Assembly (NCBI RefSeq): GCF_000374305.1
Contig: NZ_KB894094.1
Span: 541,077-605,076, forward strand
Origin: Actinomadura flavalba DSM 45200
GTDB lineage: Bacteria; Actinomycetota; Actinomycetes; Streptosporangiales; Streptosporangiaceae
Direction of reading: 5' to 3'
Length of the DNA: 64,000 nt
Below are positions 15,969-25,773 of this stretch, piece by piece (within the stretch, counting starts at the first letter, position 1; each line of letters starts with the position of its first letter). The notes below the pieces were generated by a model. It was given only the letters and a program-made list of their open reading frames with translations, ran no database searches and had not been told where the DNA came from. Both the position numbers and the translations under genes were made by a program.

Positions 15969-17447
15969 TTATCGGACAGACGGGCCGATCTGGGTAGAGA
16001 CTTCTTTTCGCCGGGCGACGGTGAGCACGACGAACCCCTCTCCTTCGTAGACCGTGCGGTAGCCGCGCGCCCGCAGCCAGGCGACGCGGGCGCGCTGCTC
16101 GGCCACCGAGGCGAACGGGAACTGCGGGACGGCGACGTCGGCGACGACCCAGGGCGCGTGCCGGGGTTCGGCGTCCCACAGCAGGACGCGGGCGCGGCCG
16201 GTCAGCGCGGGCCCGAGCCGGTTGGCGGCCTCGACCAGCGCGCCGTCGGGGACGTGCGCGACGGCGCGGGCGGCGGCGGTGGCGCGGGCGTCGCGGACCG
16301 CCCAGCCGGGGCGGGCCAGGTCGGCGAGGGCGAAGAAGGGCAGCACCGCGACGGCCCCGGCGAGCGTCCCGGCGACGAGCCGCCGCCCGCTGACCGGCCC
16401 GAACCGCTGGGCGGCGTCGACGGCGGCGAGCACCAGCACGACGACCAGGAACGCGTTGTAGTGGTAGGACGCCTGCCACCAGTTCGCGAACTCGTCGGCG
16501 AGCATCCGTTCGGCCAGCAGCGGCAGCGCGGCGAGCGTGATCCGGGACAGCAGCGGCAGGAACAGCAGCGGCGCGACGAGCAGCGCCATCGTCGCGAGCT
16601 TGCGCGGCGGCGTGCCGAGCGCGACCGCGACGTCCCACGGGTGGGTGAGGGCGTGCGCGACGACGCCGCGCACGTCGGGGCCGAGACCGCCGTAGGCCCA
16701 GTAGTAGTCGTTGTCGCCGCCGAACGCGGCGATGAGGACGCGGGACGCGACCCACGCGGCGACGGCCCCGGCGGCCGTGAAGGCCGCACCGGCGCGCCGC
16801 TCGCCGGGCCGCGTCAGCAGGACGAGCCCGAACCCGGCGACGAGCAGGCCCATGTCCTCCTTGACGAGCAGCAGCAGCGCCGCCGCGAGGACGGCGTGGC
16901 CGCGCCGTCCCGCGTCCCAGCGCTCGATGAGCAGGGCGGTGAGCAGCGGCGCGAACGCGACCTCGTGGAAGTCGAACGCCAGCGCCTCGGCCAGCGGCCA
17001 CGAGAGCGCGTAGGCGCCGGCGGCGAGGTAGGCGGCGCGGACGCCGAGGCGGCGGCGGGTGAAGTGCCAGACCGGCACGGCCGCGAGCGCGAACAGGACG
17101 GCCTGCGCGAGCAGCAGCGTCTCGGGGCCGTCGTGGAGCCAGTAGAGCGGCGCCAGCGTGACGAGGATCGGGGAGAAGTGGTCGCCGAGGACGTGGAAGT
17201 CGGGCCCGAACCCGTTGTGGACGCCCTTGGCGATCGAGACCGGGGCGCCGAACCGGCTGTAGCCGCGCACGGCCTGGTCGAAGATGACGAGGTCGTAGGT
17301 GCTGGCGCGGAACGTCCAGAGCCGCAGCAGCGAGTACAGCGCGTACAGCCCGGCCGCCGCCGCGACGAGGCCGCCCAGCGGCCGGGGAACGGCGCGGCGG
17401 GCGGCGCGCACGGACTCCCGGCGCCGCAGCGCCACCCCCTCGGCCAC
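15969..17447 (-). CDS. DUF2079 polytopic membrane protein
   Basis: A ~480-490-residue integral membrane protein with about ten helices, of the DUF2079 family (GT-C glycosyltransferase-like fold). Typical features: ASTYDLVIFDQAVRGYSRF after the first helix, DHFSPILVTLAPLYWL, the LAFDFHEVAFAPLLTALLI loop, LLLVKEDMGLLVAG, and FANWWQASYHYNAFLV. The acidic residues between helices 1 and 2 recall the catalytic Asp of GT-C enzymes, but no substrate is known. GTG 17447, 17435 and 17411 are all possible starts; 17411 has the nearest GGAG. It follows the ABC permease by about 40-80 bp. Confidence 0.75.
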   Translation of the reverse strand: MAEGVALRRRESVRAARRAVPRPLGGLVAAAAGLYALYSLLRLWTFRASTYDLVIFDQAVRGYSRFGAPVSIAKGVHNGFGPDFHVLGDHFSPILVTLAPLYWLHDGPETLLLAQAVLFALAAVPVWHFTRRRLGVRAAYLAAGAYALSWPLAEALAFDFHEVAFAPLLTALLIERWDAGRRGHAVLAAALLLLVKEDMGLLVAGFGLVLLTRPGERRAGAAFTAAGAVAAWVASRVLIAAFGGDNDYYWAYGGLGPDVRGVVAHALTHPWDVAVALGTPPRKLATMALLVAPLLFLPLLSRITLAALPLLAERMLADEFANWWQASYHYNAFLVVVLVLAAVDAAQRFGPVSGRRLVAGTLAGAVAVLPFFALADLARPGWAVRDARATAAARAVAHVPDGALVEAANRLGPALTGRARVLLWDAEPRHAPWVVADVAVPQFPFASVAEQRARVAWLRARGYRTVYEGEGFVVLTVARRKEVSTQIGPSVR

Positions 17448-17488
17448 AGGCCGCAACGCTATCAGCGCGACGACCCGTGGCCGGGGTG

Positions 17489-19996
17489 CTACACGGCCGC
17501 CTTGCGATCTCCGGGGAACAGGCCCGCCACCAGGGCCGCGACCGCCGGGACGGCGAACGCGAGCGCGGCGAGGAGCAGCCAGGGCACGTCCACGATGGTG
17601 CCGTGGGCGGGCGCGCCGTCCACCTGCGTCATGGCGGTGAGCGGGCGGGTCACCGCGAGGCCGGGGACGAACCCGGTGGCGAGCCCGAGCCAGCAGCCGA
17701 GGGCCGCGACACTGGCGGCCTGCGCCATCGCCAGCAGCCTGCGGGTGCCGGGTCTCGCGCCGAGGGCGGCGAGCACGGTCCGCTCGGGGCGGGCGTCCAC
17801 GGCCGCGAGCCGGGTCGCGATGAGCGTCGCGCCGAGGACCAGCACGGCGCCCGCGGCGGCGAGCAGGTACAGCGGGGTGGGCGCCTTCCGGTACCCGCGC
17901 TCGACGTGCACCGTGGTGTTCAGGCGCTCGGTGAGCCGTCCCTGCTCGGCCCGGGTGACGCGGTGGTCGGCCCGGTCGATGCCGAGCAGGCCGCGCTGGA
18001 CGGGCAGGTTCGCGGCACGGGCCACTTCCGGCGGGACGAGCGCGAGCGCGGGCGCGGCGACGGGGACGGCCCGCGCGGGGAGCCGCGCGGCGATGCGCGG
18101 CGGTCCGCCGTCGTAGATCTCTGCCTGCACGGGCACCGGGCCGTTCTCCGGGCGGTCGAACAGCACGATCTGCCCGGCGCCGAGCGCCGCCGCGACGGCC
18201 GGGTCGTCGCGGCCGACGATCAGCCGCGCCTCGCGCGCGCCGCCGACGTAGGCGGGCAGGGCCTGGCCGTTCGCGCCGGAGCCGACGCGGAGCACGGCGC
18301 TCGGGCAGCGCGCCTCGGGGCACTCCCCGCCGTTTTGCAGCACCGGCAGCGGCACGACCGGCACGCCGGGCAGTTCGGCGGCGATGCCGCGCACGGCCTC
18401 GGCCTCCCGCCCGGCCGACGTCCGCACCAGCGTCGTCCCCGCGACGGCCTGCGGCACGTACTCGCGGCGGTCCTGCTCCAGGTCGCTGGCGCCCCCGATG
18501 GCCAGCGCCGTGACCGCCGCGATGGCCGCCATGATCGCGGCCACGGTGGGCGCGCTGCGGGCGCGGTTCCGGGCGGCGTCGCGCACGGCGATGCGCAGCG
18601 GCGGCGGGAGCGGCACGGCGATCCGTCCGGTGAGCGCGATGACGGCCGGGACGAGCAGGACGGTGCCGAGGATGACGCCGATCGCCCCGATGACCGCGCC
18701 CCATTCGGCCTGGTCGCGGGTCAGCGTGACCGACGCGACGAGCCCGGCCACGACGAGCGCCGCTCCGACGATCGGCGCGCCACGGCGGGGCCGCGCCGGG
18801 TCGGGCCGTCCGCTGAGCGCGGCGACGACGTCGGTGCGCGCGGCCTGCCGGGCGGGCAGGTACGCGGCGGCGACGCCGCTGGCCGTGGCCAGCAGGACGG
18901 TCAGCGCGACCTGGAGCCACGGCACGCCGAACGGCGGGGCCAGTACGCCGGGCTCGGCCAGCAGCGGCCGGACGACGGCGGCGGCACCGATTCCGGCCGC
19001 GCCGCCCGCCAGCGCGGCCAGGCCGCCCAGGAGCAGGCCGGTGACCAGCGTGATCGCCCGCAGCGTGCGCGGCGTCCCGCCCGCCGCCGCGACGAGCGCG
19101 AGGTCGCGGCGGCGCCGCCGCACGCTCACGGCGAACGCGGGACCGGACAGCAGCACGACCTGCAACGCCATCATCGCGACGACGAGCCCGACGACGGCGG
19201 CCTCGGCCCCGGTTCCCTCGGTGCGCGCGAGCGCGACTCCGGCGGGCGGGTCCGCCACGACGGCGCGGGACAGCACGCCGAGGCCGTCGGCGTTGAGCGC
19301 CCGGACGTCGTCCCACGTCACCGCGCGGGGCGCGTCGACCAGCCAGCCGGGCTGCGCCGGTTCGCGCAGCGGCAGCGTGCCGGGCGCACCGCCGAGCACG
19401 GTGCCGCCGCCGCGCGGGAGCGCGACGAACCCGGTCACGGTCCTCGGTGTCCCGCCGACGGTGACGGTCTGCCCGAGACGCACGCCCCGGTCGCGCAGGA
19501 CGGGGCCGACCGCGATCTCGCCGGGGCCCGCCGGAGCGCGTCCGGCCATGATCTCCGCCAGGCCGCGTGCCAGCGGGTCGCCCAGGTCGGCCTCGACCAC
19601 CCCGGCGCGGACGGTGCCGCGCGGCGTGCCGACGTCGGCGGTCCCGCCCGAGGCGACCGGCAGGACGCGGACGCCGCCGCCCAGCCGGGCGGTGAGCCGG
19701 TCCCGGACCTGCGCCGCCGTCCACGGCGCGCCGGGCGGGCCGCCGGACGGGTCGTAGGCGCCGAGCGCGTCGGGATCCTGCTCGACGGGGCCGCGCGCCA
19801 CCCCGATGACGCGGGCGTCGGCGGCGCCGAGCCGCCACCCGGCCGTCGCGCGCGGGTCGTCGCGGTCGCCGTGCCACAGCACCGCGACCGCGACGATCAC
19901 GAGCGTGGGCAGGGCGATCATCGCCACGACGAGCGCGGTGCGGCCGGGCGCGCGCAGCGCGTCGCGGCGGGCGAGCCGCCAGACGGCCCGGTTCAC
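17489..19996 (-). CDS. ABC transporter permease, FtsX/MacB type
   Basis: An 835-residue permease with the double FtsX arrangement: one N-terminal helix (ALVVAMIALPTLVIVAVAVL), a ~200-residue extracytoplasmic domain, a four-helix block around 270-440, a second helix (PTVAAIMAAIAAVTALAIGG, ~480-500), another outer domain with a likely Cys pair (GGECPEARCPSA), and a final three-helix FtsX block (~710-830). Such proteins pair with MacB/LolD-type ATPases and move lipids, peptides or drugs by mechanotransmission rather than forming a pore. GTG start overlaps the ATPase stop (GTGA), so the two are coupled. Confidence 0.9.
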   Translation of the reverse strand: MNRAVWRLARRDALRAPGRTALVVAMIALPTLVIVAVAVLWHGDRDDPRATAGWRLGAADARVIGVARGPVEQDPDALGAYDPSGGPPGAPWTAAQVRDRLTARLGGGVRVLPVASGGTADVGTPRGTVRAGVVEADLGDPLARGLAEIMAGRAPAGPGEIAVGPVLRDRGVRLGQTVTVGGTPRTVTGFVALPRGGGTVLGGAPGTLPLREPAQPGWLVDAPRAVTWDDVRALNADGLGVLSRAVVADPPAGVALARTEGTGAEAAVVGLVVAMMALQVVLLSGPAFAVSVRRRRRDLALVAAAGGTPRTLRAITLVTGLLLGGLAALAGGAAGIGAAAVVRPLLAEPGVLAPPFGVPWLQVALTVLLATASGVAAAYLPARQAARTDVVAALSGRPDPARPRRGAPIVGAALVVAGLVASVTLTRDQAEWGAVIGAIGVILGTVLLVPAVIALTGRIAVPLPPPLRIAVRDAARNRARSAPTVAAIMAAIAAVTALAIGGASDLEQDRREYVPQAVAGTTLVRTSAGREAEAVRGIAAELPGVPVVPLPVLQNGGECPEARCPSAVLRVGSGANGQALPAYVGGAREARLIVGRDDPAVAAALGAGQIVLFDRPENGPVPVQAEIYDGGPPRIAARLPARAVPVAAPALALVPPEVARAANLPVQRGLLGIDRADHRVTRAEQGRLTERLNTTVHVERGYRKAPTPLYLLAAAGAVLVLGATLIATRLAAVDARPERTVLAALGARPGTRRLLAMAQAASVAALGCWLGLATGFVPGLAVTRPLTAMTQVDGAPAHGTIVDVPWLLLAALAFAVPAVAALVAGLFPGDRKAAV

Positions 19997-20694
19997 CGGG
20001 CGGCCTCGGGCAGCGGCGCGGCGGCGGAGGCGTCGATCCGTCCGTCGTAGAGGAAGATCACGCGGTCGGCCCAGGCGGCGTGCCGGGCGTCGTGGGTGAC
20101 CATCAGGCAGGCGGCGCCGTCGGCGCAGCGGGCGCGCAGCAGCCGGAGCACGTCGTCGCCGGTGACGCTGTCCAGGGCGCCGGTGGGCTCGTCGGCCAGT
20201 ACGAGCCTGCGTTCGCCGACCAGGGCGCGGGCGATCGCGACGCGCTGGCGCTGGCCGCCGGACAGGTCGTCGGGGAAGCGGCCCGCGACGTCGGCCAGGC
20301 CGACCCGCTCCAGTACGGCCAGCGCCTCGGCGCGGGCCCGCCGGGTGCGGACGCCGTCCAGTTCGAGGGGCAGCATGACGTTCTCGGCGGCGGTCAGCGT
20401 CGCGATGAGGTTGAGGTCCTGGAAGACGTAGCCGGCGTCGCGGCGGCGGACGGCCGCCAGGCGCCTCCCGTCCAGAGCCGCGAGGTCGGTCCCGGCGACG
20501 CGCACGGTGCCCTCGGTGGGACGGTCGAGGCCGCCCGCCAGGCGCAGCAGCGTGCTCTTGCCCGATCCGGACGGGCCCATGACGGCGACGAACTCGCCCT
20601 CCGCGACGGTCAGGTCCACGCCGCGCAGCGCGCGGACGAGCGCGGCGCCCGTCCCGTGGTCGCGGGTCACGCCCGCCATCTCCAGCACGTTCAC
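19993..20694 (-). CDS. ABC transporter ATP-binding protein, MacB/LolD type
   Basis: A 233-residue ATPase that drives the adjoining FtsX-type permease. Walker A GPSGSGKST (~40), Q-loop YVFQDLNLI, signature LSGGQRQRVAIARAL, Walker B LVLADEPTGALDS, H-loop VTHDARHAAWADR. The short LDSVTGDDV region and the two partners are typical of the macrolide/lipoprotein exporter class. GTG 20694 overlaps the stop of the PadR gene (GTGA), and its own stop overlaps the permease start, so three genes form one coupled operon under the PadR promoter. Confidence 0.95.
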   Translation of the reverse strand: MNVLEMAGVTRDHGTGAALVRALRGVDLTVAEGEFVAVMGPSGSGKSTLLRLAGGLDRPTEGTVRVAGTDLAALDGRRLAAVRRRDAGYVFQDLNLIATLTAAENVMLPLELDGVRTRRARAEALAVLERVGLADVAGRFPDDLSGGQRQRVAIARALVGERRLVLADEPTGALDSVTGDDVLRLLRARCADGAACLMVTHDARHAAWADRVIFLYDGRIDASAAAPLPEAAR

Positions 20695-21239
20695 CGGTCC
20701 GACTCCTTCGATGGGGTGTCCACGCGGGCGATCGACGCCTCGCAGTGGTCCAGCCAGCGGACTTCCGCCTCGGACTGGAAGATCAGCGACTCCAGGACGA
20801 GCAGTTCGGCGTGCTCGCCGGGGGCGACGGGCGGCGGCGCGTCGGCCTTGAGCCGGGTGAGGTCGCGCAGGGTGCGGACGGTCGCGGCGCGCTGCGCGCG
20901 CAGCACGGCCGTGGCGTCCACGCCCGGCGTCGTGACGGCGAGCGCGACCTTGATGGCCAGTTCGTCGCGCGGACGGGCGCCGCGCGCGACCGGCGCGGCG
21001 AACCAGGCGGCGACGTTGGCGGCGCCCGCGTCGGTGATGCGGTAGACGTGGCGGCCCTCGCCGTCGGCGCCGTCGGGGACGACGAGCGCGTCGCGCTCCA
21101 GGCGGGACAGGGTCGTGTAGACCTGCCCGATGTTGAGCGGCCAGGTGGAGCCGGTTGACCGCTCGAACTCGGCTCTGAGCTGGTAGCCGTAGCGCGGCCC
21201 GCGCGTCAGCAGGGCCAGCAGGCCGTGACGGATCGACAT
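20691..21239 (-). CDS. PadR-family transcriptional regulator
   Basis: A 182-residue repressor: N-terminal winged helix (MSIRHGLLALLTRGPRYGYQ, LRAEFERSTGSTWPLNIGQV, YTTLSRLERDALV) and a C-terminal helical dimer domain (~100-175). It is first in the operon with the ABC ATPase and permease. PadR proteins usually repress their own operon and release when a toxic ligand binds. A large dyad overlaps the -10 region and starts two bases upstream of its ATG, consistent with autorepression. The ATG lies 8 nt after a CATACT box, so the message is almost leaderless. Confidence 0.92.
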   Translation of the reverse strand: MSIRHGLLALLTRGPRYGYQLRAEFERSTGSTWPLNIGQVYTTLSRLERDALVVPDGADGEGRHVYRITDAGAANVAAWFAAPVARGARPRDELAIKVALAVTTPGVDATAVLRAQRAATVRTLRDLTRLKADAPPPVAPGEHAELLVLESLIFQSEAEVRWLDHCEASIARVDTPSKESDR

Positions 21240-21240
21240 A

Positions 21241-21290
21241 CCTACCAAGTATGCATACGCGGTAGGCAGTGGGCAATACCGAGTATGCAT
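21241..21290. promoter_or_regulatory. PadR-type operator, two copies of GTATGCAT
   Basis: Site 1 is a nested symmetric dyad: CCTACC (21241-21246), GTATGCATAC (21249-21258, a perfect 10-bp palindrome), GGTAGG (21261-21266). Site 2 is GTATGCAT (21283-21290), with centres 34 bp apart, about three helical turns. Site 1 covers the -10 box and the transcription start of the padR operon. ATGCAT-type dyads suit PadR proteins. Confidence 0.7.
21248..21276 (-). promoter_or_regulatory. padR-ABC operon promoter
   Basis: On the minus strand, -35 TTGCCC (21271-21276) and -10 CATACT (21248-21253) are 17 bp apart. The start codon is 8 nt after the -10 box. The -10 lies inside operator site 1, so repressor and RNA polymerase exclude each other. 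Confidence 0.6.
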
Positions 21291-21369
21291 CTCCACTCGG
21301 CGATTCTCACCCTGCGGGGTCGCGTCCTGGCTTACCGTGAGAACATCCCCGGCCGACCAGGAGACCTCC

Positions 21370-22152
21370 GTGACCACCGACACCGATCTCAGCGTCCTGC
21401 GGGACGTGCTGCGCGTCTACGACCACCGCTACCTCACGCTCGACGCCGACCAGCGGGGCCGGCTCCTGGACGGCACCCGCCGCGTCCTCGGCACCGGGCT
21501 CAGCGCGGAGACCCGCGCCGCACTGCCCGCCGCCGACCGGCTGCGCGCGTTCTGCATCCAGCAGGACCTGCCCGACGAACTGGAACGCCTCATCCGCGAC
21601 GAGGTCGAGGGCCGCCGGCCGGGCGCGGTCGTCGTCGGCGGACGCGTCTACGCCATGTACCCGTACCTGCGCGGCGTCCCCCGCCAGGACGCCGACATCA
21701 CCGCCGAGGTCGGCGTCGAGCACCGCCTGGACGACGTCGCCTGGCAGGGCCGCCGCGGCGACCTGCGCATCACCGGCACCGCCCGCCTGGAACGCGTCGA
21801 CACCCACCGCACCGCCGTCGACGTCGTCCTGCGCGCCCGCACCGGCGGCGTCGAGCACCGCGTCCCCGCCGACACCACCGGCGACGGGTTCAGCGCCGTC
21901 GCCGACCTGGCCGTCCTGGACCCCGGCCGCTGGGACGTCTTCGTCACCACCACCGCCCTCGGCCTCAGCCGCGAGTCCCGCTTCGGCTCCCGCCGCTCCC
22001 CCGGCGCCCGCACCGACGGCCTCACCCGCGGCCTCCCCCACGCCCACGCCACCGTCTACTTCACCCCCGGCGGCCACCTGGCGGTCCGCGTCCGCACCGA
22101 CCTTCCCCCGTCCCCCCTGCGCGCCCGCCTCCGCTCGCGCCTGCGCCGCTGA
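21370..22152 (+). CDS. Orphan C-terminal domain of a wall-polymer glycosyltransferase
   Basis: A 260-residue protein with no glycosyltransferase active site. Its segments LRDVLRVYDHRYLTLDADQR, LPAADRLRAFCIQQDLPDEL, GGRVYAMYPYLRGVP, VEHRLDDVAWQGRRGDLRI and GRWDVFVTTTALGLSRESRF resemble, from memory, the region that follows the GT2 domain in large actinobacterial teichoic-acid-type glycosyltransferases. Here it stands alone, with its own AGGAG six bases before GTG 21370, and ends at a strong terminator, so it looks like a real gene rather than debris. The likely role is a beta-sandwich accessory domain in cell-wall glycan assembly. Confidence 0.5.
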   Translation: MTTDTDLSVLRDVLRVYDHRYLTLDADQRGRLLDGTRRVLGTGLSAETRAALPAADRLRAFCIQQDLPDELERLIRDEVEGRRPGAVVVGGRVYAMYPYLRGVPRQDADITAEVGVEHRLDDVAWQGRRGDLRITGTARLERVDTHRTAVDVVLRARTGGVEHRVPADTTGDGFSAVADLAVLDPGRWDVFVTTTALGLSRESRFGSRRSPGARTDGLTRGLPHAHATVYFTPGGHLAVRVRTDLPPSPLRARLRSRLRR

Positions 22153-22157
22153 GAACG

Positions 22158-22194
22158 CGTGTGCCCGCGACGCCGAGGGCGTCGCGGGCACACG
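22158..22194. terminator. Bidirectional terminator, 17-bp perfect stem
   Basis: CGTGTGCCCGCGACGCC pairs perfectly with its complement across a 3-nt loop. It lies between the convergent orphan-domain gene and ilvC and can end both transcripts. Confidence 0.85.
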
Positions 22195-22210
22195 GGATGC
22201 GGCTCGCGGG

Positions 22211-23239
<1,029 letters not shown>

Positions 23240-23764
23240 CTAGGCGCTGCGGTCGATCGCGCGCAGCGACCGGTCGGTGATGGAGCGGGCGCCCCGGCCC
23301 ACGGCCACCATGCCCGACCGGACCTGCTCCTTGATGCCGAACGGCTCCATGACGCGCAGGAACGCGTCGAGCTTGTCACGGGTGCCGGTGACCTCGATCG
23401 TCACGGCGTCGGACGCGACGTCGACGACCTTGGCGCGGAACAACTGCACGGTCTCCAGCACCTGCGACCGGGTCTCGGCGTCGGCGCGGACCTTCACCAG
23501 GACGAGTTCGCGCTGCACCGACGAGCCGGGGTCCAGCTCGACGATCTTGAGCACGTTGATCAGCTTGTTGAGCTGCTTGGTGACCTGCTCCAGCGGCAGG
23601 CCCTCGACGTTCACCACGATCGTCATCCGGGAGATGTCCGGGTGCTCGGTCGTGCCGACGGCCAGCGACTCGATGTTGAAGCCGCGCCGGGAGAACAGGG
23701 AGGCGACCCGCGCCAGGATGCCGGGGGTGTTCTCCACCAGCACCGAGAGGGTGTGCTGTGTCAT
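23240..23764 (-). CDS. ilvN: Acetolactate synthase small (regulatory) subunit
   Basis: Regulatory partner of IlvB; confers valine feedback and stimulates activity. The 174-residue protein has an N-terminal ACT domain (TLSVLVENTPGILARVASLF, RRGFNIESLAVGTTE) and the C-terminal ALS-SS domain (LDAFLRVMEPFGIKEQVRSG). ATG 23764 is five bases after the ilvB stop, so translation is probably coupled; GGAG lies upstream inside the end of ilvB. The next gene is ilvC. Confidence 0.96.
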   Translation of the reverse strand: MTQHTLSVLVENTPGILARVASLFSRRGFNIESLAVGTTEHPDISRMTIVVNVEGLPLEQVTKQLNKLINVLKIVELDPGSSVQRELVLVKVRADAETRSQVLETVQLFRAKVVDVASDAVTIEVTGTRDKLDAFLRVMEPFGIKEQVRSGMVAVGRGARSITDRSLRAIDRSA

Positions 23765-23769
23765 CGGGC

Positions 23770-25515
23770 TCAGTCTCCGTTCTCCCACTCGGGAGCCATG
23801 TCACGGGCGATCTTGATGTCGTCGTTGCCGGTGCCGGCGGCGACCATCGGCCACACCATCGCGTCCTGGTGGACGACGAAGTCGATCACGACGGGCGCGT
23901 CGTTGATCTCCATCGCCTTGGCGATGACGGCGTCGACGTCCTCGGGCTTCTCACAGCGCAGCCCGACGCACCCGTACGCCTCGGCGAGCTTGACGAAGTC
24001 GGGGATGCGGCTGGAGTGCAGCTTGGTGTTGGAGTAGCGGCCGTCGTAGAAGAGCGTCTGCCACTGCCGGACCATGCCGAGGTTGCCGTTGTTGATGACC
24101 GCGATCTTGATGGGGATGCCCTCGATCGCGCAGGTGGCCAGTTCCTGGTTGGTCATCTGGAAGCAGCCGTCGCCGTCGATCGACCAGACGACCGACTCGG
24201 GCGCGCCGACCTTGGCGCCCATCGCGGCCGGGACGGAGTAGCCCATCGTGCCCGCGCCGCCGGAGTTGAGGAACGCCCCGGGCCGCTCGTACTTGATGAA
24301 CTGCGCGGCCCACATCTGGTGCTGGCCGACGCCCGCGACGTAGTAGGCGTCGGGCCCGGCGATCCGCCCGATGCGCTCGATGACGTACTGCGGCGACAGC
24401 GAGCCGTCGTCGGGCTCGTCGTAGCCGAGCGGGTAGGTGTCGCGCCAGGCGTCGAGCTGCCGCCACCAGTCCGCGTAGTCGCCGGTGCGGCCCGCGTCGT
24501 GCTCGGCCTGGACGGCGACGACGAGGTCCGCGATCACCTCGCGGGCGTCACCGACGATCGGGACGTCGGCGTGCCGGTTCTTGGAGATCTCGGCGGGGTC
24601 GATGTCGGCGTGGACGACCTTGGCGCCGGGCGCGAACGAGTCGAGCTGCCCGGTGACGCGGTCGTCGAAGCGGGCGCCGAGCGTGACGAGCAGGTCGGCG
24701 CGCTGGAGGGCGCCGACGGCGCCGACGGTGCCGTGCATGCCGGGCATGCCCATGTGCAGGCGGTGGCTGTCGGGGAAGGCGCCCTTGGCCATGAGCGTCG
24801 TGACGACGGGGACGCCGGTCAGCTCCGCGAGCACCTTCAGCTCGGCGGACGCGCCCGCCTTCAGGACGCCGCCGCCGACGTAGAGCACGGGCCGCTTCGC
24901 CGCGGTGATGAGCCGTGCCGCCTCCCGGACCTGCTTGGAGTGCGGGCGGGTCACCGGGCGGTACCCGGGCAGGTGCATGGTGACGGGCCACTCGAAGTCG
25001 AACGTGGCCTGGAGCGCGTCCTTGGCGATGTCGACCAGGACGGGGCCGGGACGCCCGGTGGAGGCGATGTGGAACGCCTCGGCGATCGTGCGGCCGATGT
25101 CCTCGGGGTCGGTGACGAGGAAGTTGTGCTTGGTGATCGGCATCGTGATGCCCGCGATGTCGGCCTCCTGGAAGCCGTCCGTGCCGATCAGCGACGACGC
25201 CACCTGGCCGGTGATCGCGACCATGGGGACCGAGTCCATGTAGGCGTCGGAGATGGGGGTGACGAGGTTGGTCGCGCCCGGTCCGCTGGTGGCCATGCAC
25301 ACGCCGACCCGGCCGGTGACCATCGCGTAGCCCTGCGCGGCGTGCCCGGCGCCCTGCTCGTGCCGGACGAGGATGTGGCGCACCTTCACCGAGTCGTACA
25401 GGGGGTCGTAGGCGGGCAGGATGGCGCCGCCGGGGATGCCGAACACGGTGTCGACGCCGACGTTCTCCAGGGCGCGGACCAGCGCCTGGGCTCCCGTCAT
25501 TCGTTCGGTCGTCAT
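23770..25515 (-). CDS. ilvB: Acetolactate synthase large (catalytic) subunit
   Basis: ThDP-dependent condensation of two pyruvates, or pyruvate and 2-oxobutyrate, the committed step to Val/Leu/Ile. The 581-residue protein has [16 protein letters not shown], the catalytic Glu in [18 protein letters not shown]-region segments ([20 protein letters not shown]) and the ThDP/Mg motif [23 protein letters not shown] 25515 has AAGGA eight bases upstream. It lies after a leader ORF and attenuator terminator, so its transcription is controlled by charged branched-chain tRNAs. Confidence 0.97.
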   Translation of the reverse strand: MTTERMTGAQALVRALENVGVDTVFGIPGGAILPAYDPLYDSVKVRHILVRHEQGAGHAAQGYAMVTGRVGVCMATSGPGATNLVTPISDAYMDSVPMVAITGQVASSLIGTDGFQEADIAGITMPITKHNFLVTDPEDIGRTIAEAFHIASTGRPGPVLVDIAKDALQATFDFEWPVTMHLPGYRPVTRPHSKQVREAARLITAAKRPVLYVGGGVLKAGASAELKVLAELTGVPVVTTLMAKGAFPDSHRLHMGMPGMHGTVGAVGALQRADLLVTLGARFDDRVTGQLDSFAPGAKVVHADIDPAEISKNRHADVPIVGDAREVIADLVVAVQAEHDAGRTGDYADWWRQLDAWRDTYPLGYDEPDDGSLSPQYVIERIGRIAGPDAYYVAGVGQHQMWAAQFIKYERPGAFLNSGGAGTMGYSVPAAMGAKVGAPESVVWSIDGDGCFQMTNQELATCAIEGIPIKIAVINNGNLGMVRQWQTLFYDGRYSNTKLHSSRIPDFVKLAEAYGCVGLRCEKPEDVDAVIAKAMEINDAPVVIDFVVHQDAMVWPMVAAGTGNDDIKIARDMAPEWENGD

Positions 25516-25580
25516 GTTTCGTTTCCTTGGGTGGGTGTTCCCCGCCGGACGCGGGGGCCGGTGAGGCGTACACGGCCAAC

Positions 25581-25614
25581 AAAAAACCCCCGCCGCCGGT
25601 TGGCGGTCGAGGGG
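25581..25614 (-). terminator. Attenuator terminator before ilvB
   Basis: On the minus strand CCCC...CCGCC pairs with GGCGG...GGGG around an AACC loop, followed by six T. It lies between the leader ORF and ilvB. Its 5' arm CCCCTCGACC can instead pair with leader sequence at 25651-25655, so terminator and antiterminator exclude each other. Confidence 0.88.
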
Positions 25615-25655
25615 CGCGCGCAGGGGTGAAGACTTGATCAGCCTGCGCGCCGACC
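25605..25655 (-). promoter_or_regulatory. Antiterminator in the ilvB leader
   Basis: GGTCGGCGCGCAGG (25655-25642), the codons right after Ile-Leu-Val-Val-Leu, pairs with CCTGCGCGC (25624-25616) over 9 bp and, across an internal loop, with CGACC (25609-25605) in the terminator's 5' arm. A ribosome reaching the leader stop would mask the 5' arm and release the terminator. Confidence 0.7.
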
Positions 25656-25688
25656 AAGTACTACGAGGATGTTGCGACTGCTCTGCAC
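25638..25688 (-). CDS. ilvBNC leader peptide
   Basis: A 16-codon ORF, GTG start, reading [16 protein letters not shown]. The block Ile-Leu-Val-Val-Leu samples all three branched-chain amino acids. A similar leader ending in RILVLGKRVG is, as I recall, known before Streptomyces ilvB. The GTG falls 7 nt after the -10 box, so ribosomes must load on a leaderless RNA; a second in-frame GTG at 25697 lies inside the promoter and would not be transcribed. Stop codon is 23 nt before the terminator. Confidence 0.85.
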   Translation of the reverse strand: MQSSRNILVVLGRRAG

Positions 25689-25695
25689 GTAGGCC

Positions 25696-25724
25696 ACTCT
25701 CGCTGACTTCCCGTCCGGGGTCAA
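25696..25724 (-). promoter_or_regulatory. ilvB leader promoter
   Basis: On the minus strand, -35 TTGACC (25719-25724), 17-bp spacer, -10 GAGAGT (25696-25701). Start point expected at or within two bases of the leader GTG at 25688. Confidence 0.7.
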
Positions 25725-25773
25725 ATCCGTGGACACGAAATCTCATCGACTGAGACGGGTGCGCGGGAAATCA

